40,845 nucleotides of DNA from Clostridiales bacterium (GTDB lineage Bacteria; Bacillota; Clostridia; Lachnospirales; Lachnospiraceae). The stretch covers positions 1 to 40,845 of the forward strand of contig JAHAJA010000040.1 of assembly GCA_018372435.1 (NCBI GenBank), in the 5' to 3' direction. Numbering within the stretch: the stretch's first letter is position 1; every line of letters begins with the position of its first letter. The notes under the pieces are model-generated. The model saw nothing but the letters and a program-made list of their open reading frames with translations, was not told the DNA's origin and searched no databases. Both the position numbers and the translations under genes were made by a program. This document shows positions 15,360 through 23,067 of the stretch, piece by piece.

Positions 15360-15645
15360 TTACATATTATACTTTATAAAAGAAACACAGCCATATTTAT
15401 CACAGGTTACGAATCCCATCTTCTCATAAAATGCTTTAGTATTAGGTTCATTATCCGTTAACAAAACTTTTTGATACACGTCCTTATATTTGTTCATCGC
15501 TTCCGTAATAAGTTTAGAACCAATGCCCATGTGTTGGTACGCTTTTAATACAACAATGTCTTGTATGTAAATTATTGAATAACCATCACCTACAATGCGT
15601 ATTGCACCAAGTACTAGGATGAACTGTTCTTCTTAATTTAACCAC
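15360..15645 (-). pseudogene. Truncated GNAT acetyltransferase gene
   Basis: The C-terminal two thirds of a GNAT enzyme can be read without interruption on the minus strand: EEQFILVLGAIRIVGDGYS, IIYIQDIVVLKAYQHMGIGS (the acetyl-CoA loop), then ITEAMNKYK and AFYEKMGF, ending at TAA 15362-15360. That frame has a stop just upstream and no start. A proper SD (AGGAGG) and GTG start (15645-15643) remain in another frame, encoding VVKLRR, a typical GNAT N-terminus, then lose the frame within 20 codons. The expected length is about 135 residues, so roughly 40-50 codons are missing internally. It appears to be a dead gene created by deletion. Confidence 0.8.
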
Positions 15646-15828
15646 TTTATTACCTCCTATCGTTTTATTAGTTTAGGTGTCTTAATTGCCAGCTAACACG
15701 AATGTCTCTCTGAAAATAATACTACAATAAATTATTACATTTTTCCATATTAAATTTACAGATAAATTATTAGAGTTGAAATGGTTCAGTTGCCAACGGA
15801 AATCCCATGCAATATGTATATATCAAAA

Positions 15829-15875
15829 AACAACCAATACATATTCTACACATCGTGCAATATATATTGGTTGTT
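15829..15875 (-). terminator. Probable terminator of amtB-glnK
   Basis: AACAACCAATA (15829-15839) pairs with TATTGGTTGTT (15865-15875). On the minus strand it is followed by TTTTTTGATA. It is 200 bases beyond the P-II stop, with repeat element B in between. Confidence 0.65.
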
Positions 15876-15892
15876 ATCTACACCTCGAAATC

Positions 15893-16049
15893 TTCAAGTG
15901 TGAAGTTTGAGTTATTGATTCGGGTGTCAAACCACTCGCAAAACTTGCCTCGTCAATTTGCACATATAGCACTTGACATAACATGCTCACACAGAAATAT
16001 GTACACATTGACGATATAAAAAATAATCTGGCTTTTGACACTCGAATCA
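15893..16049. repeat. Palindromic intergenic element, copy B
   Basis: TGATTCGGGTGTCAAA (15916-15931) is inverted as TTTGACACTCGAATCA (16034-16049), 15 of 16 bases matching, enclosing 102 bases. Just inside the left arm is ACTCGCAAAAC, also present in the element at 1563-1731. Just outside the left arm, TTCAAGTGTGAAGTTTGAGT (15893-15912) matches 19 of 20 bases of the reverse complement of 25216-25235. The overlapping 70-codon plus-strand frame is not a gene. Confidence 0.6.
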
Positions 16050-16075
16050 GTTATTAAGCCGAAATACAAACCATA

Positions 16076-16435
16076 TTATTTAAACTTCGATTGTAACGCA
16101 TCATAACCAGATTCCTTCGTTCGGATCTTAACCGCATTACGTATTTCATAACTGAAAATCTTTCCATCTCCCACTTCACCTGTGAATGCTGCTTCTTGAA
16201 TTGCCCTAATTGTCTTCGCTTCCCATTCTTCCGAAGAAACTACGATTTCGAACTTGATTTTAGGAAGCATAACGATATCTAATTCTGTACCTCTAACATA
16301 ATGTTTATAGCCACGTTGTGCTCCACAACCCATAACTTGGGATACTGTTATTCCATTCACTTCAATATCATTCAAAGCCTTCTTAACATCTTCTAACTTT
16401 TCTTCTCTTACAATTGCATCAATCTTAATTAACAT
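16076..16435 (-). CDS. glnK: P-II nitrogen regulatory protein
   Basis: 119 residues starting at ATG 16435, which has SD GAGAGGAG; the longer frame upstream overlaps amtB and is spurious. Trimeric P-II proteins bind ATP/ADP and 2-oxoglutarate and block AmtB when nitrogen is sufficient. Visible are the N-terminal KIDAIVREEKLEDVKKAL, the T-loop GCGAQRGYKHYVRGTE, LPKIKFEIVV, the B-loop TGEVGDGKIF and the C-loop KIRTKESG. The T-loop has HYVRG where classical GlnB/GlnK have LYRG, so the Tyr used for uridylylation elsewhere is shifted by one. Located 16 bases after amtB, so the name glnK is used by context; glnB is equally defensible. Confidence 0.93.
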   Translation of the reverse strand: MLIKIDAIVREEKLEDVKKALNDIEVNGITVSQVMGCGAQRGYKHYVRGTELDIVMLPKIKFEIVVSSEEWEAKTIRAIQEAAFTGEVGDGKIFSYEIRNAVKIRTKESGYDALQSKFK

Positions 16436-16451
16436 ATGCTTAACACTCCTC

Positions 16452-17693
16452 TCAAGAATCCAATCCTGTAAATGTTGGATATGCATTTTCTCCATGTTCT
16501 GATATATCCAAACCAATTTGTTCTTCTTTCTCATTAACACGTAATGGCATAAAGATACGGATAATCCCAACGCAAATCGCAGTTCCAATAAGAGCAACAA
16601 GAATTGTTACCAATATTCCAATAATTTGAGCAACGAATAATTTGGTCTCACCAAAGATTAGTCCATTCCATCTTGCAACAGGATTTATAGAACTCTTTGC
16701 AAATATACCAGTCGCAATGCCACCCCAGATGCCACCGATTCCATGACATCCAAAAGCATCTAAAGCATCATCAATCTTCAAACGATTCTTGATAAACTTA
16801 ACTCCAAAATAACATATAGGACTTACTAAAGCACCAATTATAAATGAGGACCAAACTGGAACAAACCCAGCTCCTGGAGTGATTGCTACTAACCCAATTA
16901 CTAATCCAGTTGATGCTCCTACTAATGTTGGCTTTCCTTCTTTAATATAATCAATTACCATCCATGATAATAGTGCTGATGCTGCCGATACTGCACTTGT
17001 TAAGAATGCATGAGCTGCTAACCCGTTTGCTGCTAAAGCACTACCTGAGTTAAATCCAAACCAACCAAACCATAAGATGGAAGCTCCTAATACAACAAAC
17101 GGTATATTATGAATACGATAGATGTTATGCTCATAACCTTTTCTTCTGCCAAGAATCATCGCAAGCAATAATGCACTTACACCAGAACTAATATGAACAA
17201 CATTACCACCTGCAAAGTCTACAGAACCAATCTTAGCTAAGAATCCGCCTTCGCCCCAAACCATATGTGCCATCGGATAATAGACAAGTATTGACCATAT
17301 TACGACAAATGTTAATAAAGCTTTAAATCTCATTCTGCCAACCAATGCACCAGTAATAAGTGCAGGTGTAATAACCGCGAACATCATTTGGAATATTGCA
17401 AAAACCACATGTGGAATATTACTAGCATAAGGTCCCGCCTCCCAAGTCACACCTTCAAAACCAAACCAACGAAAATCACCGATGATACCTCCATGGTTTC
17501 CTCCAAAAGCTAAGGAATAACCAAACAATACCCACATAACGATTGATATTCCCATAATCGCCACACAAGCCATCATCGTGTTTACCACATTCTTACGTTG
17601 TACTAAACCTCCGTAGAAAAATGCAAGACCTGGTGTCATGAAAAATACTAATGCACTACAAATTAATATATAAGCAATATCTCCTGAATTCAT
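16452..17693 (-). CDS. amtB: Ammonium transporter
   Basis: 413 residues from ATG 17693 (SD AAAGGAGGAG 5 bases upstream); the frame continues 15 codons further upstream but without a signal or SD. About 11 membrane helices. Conserved elements: MTPGLAFFYGG near the N-terminus, the pore twin histidines in VVHISSGVSALL and CHGIGGIWGG, and ALDAFGCHG. It conducts ammonium across the cell membrane and is normally gated by the P-II protein encoded next. Together with gdhA behind it (same strand, upstream) it forms an ammonium-uptake and assimilation cluster. Confidence 0.95.
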   Translation of the reverse strand: MNSGDIAYILICSALVFFMTPGLAFFYGGLVQRKNVVNTMMACVAIMGISIVMWVLFGYSLAFGGNHGGIIGDFRWFGFEGVTWEAGPYASNIPHVVFAIFQMMFAVITPALITGALVGRMRFKALLTFVVIWSILVYYPMAHMVWGEGGFLAKIGSVDFAGGNVVHISSGVSALLLAMILGRRKGYEHNIYRIHNIPFVVLGASILWFGWFGFNSGSALAANGLAAHAFLTSAVSAASALLSWMVIDYIKEGKPTLVGASTGLVIGLVAITPGAGFVPVWSSFIIGALVSPICYFGVKFIKNRLKIDDALDAFGCHGIGGIWGGIATGIFAKSSINPVARWNGLIFGETKLFVAQIIGILVTILVALIGTAICVGIIRIFMPLRVNEKEEQIGLDISEHGENAYPTFTGLDS

Positions 17694-17881
17694 AATATCT
17701 CCTCCTTTTCTTTTTGCCAAAGGAACTAACTGCTCCACTACATATAATCTTATGTATACTAGAATTTCACATTGTAAAATCTAGTGTAACAACTTTGTTA
17801 GATACGCTTTGCGACTATCTTAATTGCTGTATTGGCCAAGTACAAGCAAACCGATATATGGTTCGATACTCACAAACAAAA

Positions 17882-17914
17882 AAAGATGCCAAGGAATAAC
17901 TCCTTGACATCTTT
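17882..17914 (-). terminator. Terminator of gdhA
   Basis: AAAGATGCCAAGGA (17882-17895) pairs with TCCTTGACATCTTT (17901-17914), one mismatch, 5-base loop. On the minus strand it follows gdhA by 66 bases and is followed by a run of T, so gdhA and amtB are separate transcription units. Confidence 0.9.
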
Positions 17915-17979
17915 GTCATAATTGATTATATGAAATCAATTTTAAAAATCAATATATTTATAATCTTCTTAGCGTTTTA

Positions 17980-19314
17980 TTAACAAACACCTTGAGCTGT
18001 CATAGCATCTACTACCTTCTCAAAACCTGCAATATTAGCACCTACTACATAGTTACCTTCTGCGTTATAACGTTTTGCAGCATCGTCAAGGTTATGGAAG
18101 ATGTTAACCATAATGTTTTTAAGTTTTGAATCTACTTCCTCGAAGGTCCAGCTTAATCTTTCGCTGTTTTGAGACATTTCAAGTGCAGATGTAGCAACAC
18201 CACCAGCGTTAGCAGCTTTTCCTGGTGCGAATAATACTTTATTTGCTTGTAAATATTCTGTTGCATCTAATGTAGTAGGCATGTTAGCACCTTCTGCTAC
18301 AGCGATACAGCCGTTAGCTACTAATGCTTTTGCATCTTCTAATAATAATTCGTTTTGAGTTGCACATGGAAGAGCGATATCACATTTAACAGTCCATACA
18401 CCACGACCTTCATGATATTCTGAGTTTGGTCTATAGTTTTTGTACTCTGTAAGTCTTGCACGTTTCACTTCTTTGATTTCTTTTAATGCAGCTAAATCAA
18501 TTCCGTCTGGATCGTAAACCCAACCAGCAGAATCACTAACTGTAACAACCTTAGCACCTAATTCTTGTGCTTTTTGAGTAGCATAGATTGCAACGTTACC
18601 AGAACCAGATACAGCAACAACTTTATCTTTGATTTCAATTCCGTTACATTTTAGCATCTCATCTGTTAAATATAATAAACCATATCCAGTTGCTTCTGTT
18701 CTAGCTAAAGAACCACCGTATGATAATCCCTTACCAGTAAGAACGCCTTCATATAGTCCTCTTACTTTTTTGTATTGACCGAACATATAACCGATTTCTC
18801 TAGCACCAGTACCGATGTCACCCGCAGGAACATCTGTATCTGCTCCTATGTACTTGCATAATTCAGTCATGAAACTTTGGCAGAAAGCCATAATCTCTCT
18901 ATCAGATTTACCTTTTGGATTAAAGTCCGAACCACCTTTACCTCCACCAATTGGAAGGCCAGTAAGTGAGTTCTTGAAGATTTGTTCGAAACCTAAGAAT
19001 TTGATAATTCCAAGATTTACTGATGGATGTAAACGTAATCCACCTTTATATGGTCCGATTGAATTGTTGAATTGTACACGGTAGCCTCTATTAACTTGCA
19101 CTTGTCCTTTGTCATCAACCCAAGGTACTCTAAACATTAATTGTCTGTCTGGTTCTACGATTCTTTCTAAGATAGCATCTCTACGATACTTTTCTTCATT
19201 TTCTTCGATAACAGGTCTAAGAGAATCTAATACCTCTTTAACTGCTTGGTGGAATTCTTGTTGGCCTGGATCTTTTGCAACTACTGATTCAAAAACTTCA
19301 TCAACGTAACCCAT
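17980..19314 (-). CDS. gdhA: Glutamate dehydrogenase (hexameric, NADP-type)
   Basis: 444 residues, the length of the hexameric bacterial GDH. It aminates 2-oxoglutarate with ammonium and NAD(P)H to give glutamate. The catalytic signature PIGGGKGGSDFNPKGKS has its Lys at residue 126; GGLRLHPSVN (91-100) and QIFKNSLTGLP precede it. The Rossmann domain includes VAVSGSGNVA, and AEGANMPTT lies in the second domain. The overall pattern fits the NADP-dependent biosynthetic enzymes, though coenzyme choice cannot be proven by eye. SD AAGGAG precedes the ATG. The gene has its own terminator and precedes amtB-glnK. Confidence 0.96.
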   Translation of the reverse strand: MGYVDEVFESVVAKDPGQQEFHQAVKEVLDSLRPVIEENEEKYRRDAILERIVEPDRQLMFRVPWVDDKGQVQVNRGYRVQFNNSIGPYKGGLRLHPSVNLGIIKFLGFEQIFKNSLTGLPIGGGKGGSDFNPKGKSDREIMAFCQSFMTELCKYIGADTDVPAGDIGTGAREIGYMFGQYKKVRGLYEGVLTGKGLSYGGSLARTEATGYGLLYLTDEMLKCNGIEIKDKVVAVSGSGNVAIYATQKAQELGAKVVTVSDSAGWVYDPDGIDLAALKEIKEVKRARLTEYKNYRPNSEYHEGRGVWTVKCDIALPCATQNELLLEDAKALVANGCIAVAEGANMPTTLDATEYLQANKVLFAPGKAANAGGVATSALEMSQNSERLSWTFEEVDSKLKNIMVNIFHNLDDAAKRYNAEGNYVVGANIAGFEKVVDAMTAQGVC

Positions 19315-19846
19315 TCTTCATTCTCCTTTATTCTTAATCTAACATGTATTATAACTGTTCAGACCCAATTTATTCACAGGTATTCTGAAAAGTTACGTGT
19401 TATCAACAAGGCAACTAGTAAAAGTATATGTTTTATCACGTCACTTCATTAAAGTACCAATAATAAAAATTTTTGTTCATATACGGGTACTATACTCCCA
19501 TACATCTAGCTCCTTAGCTTTTTAATGCTTTTTTATTATATAATGTGAATTTGATAATTACAACATTTTTTTAAGAAAAAAAGTATAACTACTTGCGAAT
19601 AGAAGGGGGGGTGCTTGCTTTCTATAACAAAATTTCATACCTAAAAAAACCTGTAATTATACTATTTAGTTTTTTAGGAAAAGTGGTATAATATAAATCA
19701 GAAGCTTGGCGCTTCAAGGGCATGAACAAATTGAAGGATCGTAACTTCGCAAAATACATAAGTTAACGATATATCTGACACAATACTTTACCTGGTTGGT
19801 CACTTCACGTTCTACCCAATAGACCTATACTATAACGGAGGCTTTC
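19315..19846. other. Intergenic region between divergent gdhA and yitT
   Basis: It holds the promoters of both genes. For the plus strand, TATAAT at about 19689-19694 would give a leader of about 150 bases before yitT. That leader can form GAAGC/GCTTC and CGTAACTT/AAGTTAACG stems, but I recognise no riboswitch class. A run of seven G lies near 19605. I find no ORF. Confidence 0.4.
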
Positions 19847-20725
19847 ATGAGTCAAACATTAACACAATCAAAACTCTTCAAGTATTTTCAGGCGTTTGCC
19901 GGTACTTGCATCTTTGCAGTCGCAGTAAAATTGCTTATCGTACCACTAGGCTTATACAACGGTGGATCTCTAGGTTTCGCGCAGATCATCCGTACTTTGC
20001 TTATTGATTATGCACATATCAGTATATTAAGCAAGATAGACTTAGCTGGTATTATTTACTTTATTATTAACGTTCCTCTCCTTGTACTTGCATACAAAGG
20101 TGTTGGCAGGAGTTTCTTTGTCAAAACATTAATAGCAGTAATATCTCAGACGACATTCCTAACATTAATTCCTTCACCAACAACACCAATTATTGATGAT
20201 ACATTGGCTGCTTGTTTAATTGGTGGTATCATATCTGGCTATGGTATTGGCCTTGCTTTAAGGGCTGGGGGTTCTACAGGTGGTCACGATATCGTGGGTG
20301 TTTATTTAGCGAAAAAGCATACGAACTTCAAAGTAGGACAAGTTGCTATCATTGTAAATTTCGTGCTTTATAGTATATGTGCACTTATGTTTGAAATTGA
20401 TGTATTTATCTATTCCGTAATCTATGCTACTATTTCTTCCTTAATAATTGACCGTGTTCATTATCAAAACATCATGGTTAGTGTAATGATTTTCACGAAA
20501 GTAGAAGGATTACAATTGCCAATCATGCAGAAACTAAATCGAGGCGTAACATATTGGACAGGCAGTGGTGCTTATACGAATGAATCAACTCATGTTCTTG
20601 TAACTGCTGTTTCCAAGTATGAAATATCCTCATTAAAAAAGATTGTCCATGAGTTAGATCCGCATGCCTTTACAATATTAAGTGAAAACACCTCCATTGA
20701 TGGTAATTTCGTCAAAAAACTTTAG
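19847..20725 (+). CDS. YitT family membrane protein
   Basis: 292 residues. Five to six hydrophobic helices in residues ~15-200 include the family stretches LYNGGSLGFAQIIRTLL and GGIISGYGIGLALRAGGSTG (GGSTGG followed by HDIVG). The C-terminal ~75 residues (YQNIMVSVMIF, LNRGVTYWTGSGAYT, HVLVTAVSKYEI, HAFTILSENTSIDG) are the cytosolic DUF2179 domain. The transport substrate of YitT proteins is not known. SD GGAGG precedes the ATG. It is monocistronic and shares a bidirectional terminator with the convergent GDPD gene. Confidence 0.92.
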   Translation: MSQTLTQSKLFKYFQAFAGTCIFAVAVKLLIVPLGLYNGGSLGFAQIIRTLLIDYAHISILSKIDLAGIIYFIINVPLLVLAYKGVGRSFFVKTLIAVISQTTFLTLIPSPTTPIIDDTLAACLIGGIISGYGIGLALRAGGSTGGHDIVGVYLAKKHTNFKVGQVAIIVNFVLYSICALMFEIDVFIYSVIYATISSLIIDRVHYQNIMVSVMIFTKVEGLQLPIMQKLNRGVTYWTGSGAYTNESTHVLVTAVSKYEISSLKKIVHELDPHAFTILSENTSIDGNFVKKL

Positions 20726-20838
20726 TATATTAGTTTTTTACTTTATATAATTAAGCATATCGCACTTATTTTCTTCTTTTCTAAAGTGTCGAAATATGTA
20801 CTAATTTACAAAGCAAATCATGATTTTACGGTAAGAAT

Positions 20839-20900
20839 AAAAGAGGCTGTCTGCAAAATATGTTATAGATATTCAAACTATATTTTGCAACAGCCTCTTT
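20839..20900. terminator. Bidirectional terminator (TGTTGCAAAA family)
   Basis: The left arm 20839-20860 (AAAAGAGGCTGTCTGCAAAA core) pairs with TATTTTGCAACAGCCTCTTT at 20881-20900 with one bulged base and a 20-base loop. It separates convergent yitT and the GDPD gene and abuts the GDPD stop codon at 20901. Confidence 0.9.
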
Positions 20901-22766
20901 TTATTGGTTTACTACTCTCTTAATTAAATCTTGTATACTTTGGTTCGCAACCTTACTATATAATATTTCTCGTGCCTTTACAGGTTTATCTGTGATTATA
21001 TTATCAACACCCATATTCTTTAATCGGTCCATCTCATTCTTAGTATTCACTGTCCACGCATGAATTTCTTTACCACGGCTATGGGCTTCTTTAACAACCC
21101 TTTGCGTTATAAAACTTGACTTCATACTAAAGAAATCGATATATTCTTTATCATAGAAATTCCCATAAACAACAGACATAATATAACCTGTCTTAAGATC
21201 AGGATTGAGTTTCTTAACATTGACAAGACTTTCATACGTTGCCGAAGTTATTACACATTGTCTTTCAAAACCGTACTGTTCAATTAGATTAACAACTTTT
21301 GTTTCAAGGTCTTGGCTATGTCCGTTTAACTTCAATTCAATATTGAGATTAATTTTACCTTTGCAATATTGTAAAACTTCTTCTAATGTAGGAATCTTTG
21401 CATCCGCAAATTCTTCTGAGAACCAACTACCCGCATCTAGTTCTAACACTTCATCATAAGTTAATTCCCAAATATATTTGTTAACACCTGTTGTACGCTT
21501 TAAACTTGGATCATGTAACAACACTACTGTTCCATCTTTTGTCTCTTGTACGTCTATTTCTGCATAATCAGCAAGTTCCTCAACCGCGCTACTAATGGAC
21601 TCCATTGTATTCTCTGGTGCAGATATAGAATTACCTCTATGAGAAGTTATCTTGATTGGTGACAAAGCATCTTCGGCACCAAACACACCGTTATAGAACA
21701 GATTATAGAAGTAAATTGTATTTACAACAAACACAGATGTAACCAGAACTCCTAATAAACGTTTTGTCTTATTCTTCGTTTCTCTATATTCTTTCGTTCT
21801 AAGAGCGCCAATCCTAACGTCTTCTCCATTCTCCTTCTTATAACGATAATACATTGCTGATATCACTGCCATGTTTGATAGCACACCAATCATACCTAGA
21901 ACAAGCAACACAAACAAGTTCACTTTATCAAGTATCGATAAAAACATTACTAGTACCATAGAACTTTTCACAAAGACTACGACACCAGCAGCAATAAGAA
22001 TCATCACAAAAAGATAAATCAAGAATAATGAGCCCGCAATCAATACGTTCCATACAAACAAATACCAAACGGTACGTAATTTCCGTCTTTTCATGAGTCG
22101 AATACTATTCTTAACTGAGGCTTTAAACCCTTTTCGTTCACCAACACAAAAATGGGATGTAAACAGGGACAGAATCGTTATCACGAAAATAATTACAATT
22201 ACAATACCTGCGATTAAGCGAAAATATTGGCTGTGAAATAACGTCTTTATTATGTAGCTTGGGATACTTGCATTGTTAGCGCTTAATATAATCAATAGAC
22301 AATTTACTATTGGAACCATTAACACTACGTACAGCAGATACATAATCTTTCTTAATGATATTATACGTACAGTATTCACTACTCCAATAAACAACATATG
22401 CCTTGCTGATATTTTCTTACTCTCTCTACTACATTGAAAACAAGCAATTAACGCTCCTACTTCAATCGTTGCAAAGATTGCTAATAAAATTAGTAGTAAT
22501 ACGACCAGTATAATTGTTACTGGATTGGTAACAACGGCTAGCAGATTCTCTGTTGTAATATAACTGTACCCTGACTTTCCTAATACGAAGTTAAAGCATA
22601 AACTTAGCAGAGGAAGCATAATTAATAACGTTATAGATTTATATAATAATGTAAATAGGAATAAACTCTTCCTATTATATTTAATTAACTGAATAGTTGA
22701 TTTAATAATTCCTATCGGAGAAAATTCTCTAACTTTTGTTCTTAATTTTTCTTTCACTTCATTCAT
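20901..22766 (-). CDS. Membrane-bound glycerophosphodiester phosphodiesterase
   Basis: 621 residues in two parts. The N-terminal ~350 residues contain about seven to eight membrane helices (membrane-GDPD domain). After residue ~365 comes a complete GDPD TIM-barrel: the catalytic opening ITSHRGNSISAPENTMESI (HR and PEN), EIDVQETKDG (Glu/Asp metal ligands), LLHDPSLKRTTG (catalytic HD), ELKLNGH, and the C-terminal HAWTVNTKNEMDRL ... ITDKP. The enzyme hydrolyses glycerophosphodiesters or lipid/teichoic-acid derived diesters; the barrel likely faces outside. SD GGAG is 8 bases before the ATG. Confidence 0.94.
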   Translation of the reverse strand: MNEVKEKLRTKVREFSPIGIIKSTIQLIKYNRKSLFLFTLLYKSITLLIMLPLLSLCFNFVLGKSGYSYITTENLLAVVTNPVTIILVVLLLILLAIFATIEVGALIACFQCSRESKKISARHMLFIGVVNTVRIISLRKIMYLLYVVLMVPIVNCLLIILSANNASIPSYIIKTLFHSQYFRLIAGIVIVIIFVITILSLFTSHFCVGERKGFKASVKNSIRLMKRRKLRTVWYLFVWNVLIAGSLFLIYLFVMILIAAGVVVFVKSSMVLVMFLSILDKVNLFVLLVLGMIGVLSNMAVISAMYYRYKKENGEDVRIGALRTKEYRETKNKTKRLLGVLVTSVFVVNTIYFYNLFYNGVFGAEDALSPIKITSHRGNSISAPENTMESISSAVEELADYAEIDVQETKDGTVVLLHDPSLKRTTGVNKYIWELTYDEVLELDAGSWFSEEFADAKIPTLEEVLQYCKGKINLNIELKLNGHSQDLETKVVNLIEQYGFERQCVITSATYESLVNVKKLNPDLKTGYIMSVVYGNFYDKEYIDFFSMKSSFITQRVVKEAHSRGKEIHAWTVNTKNEMDRLKNMGVDNIITDKPVKAREILYSKVANQSIQDLIKRVVNQ

Positions 22767-23067
22767 ATTAACTACTCCATCTTATTTCCAATGACCTCAA
22801 TGATTATCCATCATCTAAGATCCTTGTACACTTGATATATTCTAACACATTCTCGCCTGAAATTAAACCTATTTGTTCATAACTAATTATTTAACTTTAT
22901 TTTAATTTTGTAATAACTTATCATAGATTTTAAAGACATTAATTTTTCATTAATGGCTCATAATTGCCAAAATTTATGATATAATATCAGTAAGTTCGTC
23001 CAACCTTATTTATCAAAAGTTAGTCGAATACTATATAAGTCCATGTAAATGGCTGAAAGGAGTACAA
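22767..23067. other. Divergent promoter region
   Basis: It separates the GDPD gene (-) from the serine hydrolase gene (+). An extended -10 (TG-A-TATAAT, hexamer at 22980-22985) faces the plus-strand gene, but I see no convincing -35. Nothing else is recognised. Confidence 0.4.

Noticed and set aside
15807..16019. 70-codon plus-strand frame
   Set aside because: Runs through a terminator and repeat element B; no SD.
16436..16600. N-terminal extension of the P-II frame
   Set aside because: Overlaps amtB; P-II proteins start at MLIKID, which has its own SD.
17773..17791. TGTAA-N9-TAACA dyad upstream of amtB as a GlnR site
   Set aside because: The GlnR consensus needs a 7-base spacer; here it is 9, so the match is not good enough to annotate.
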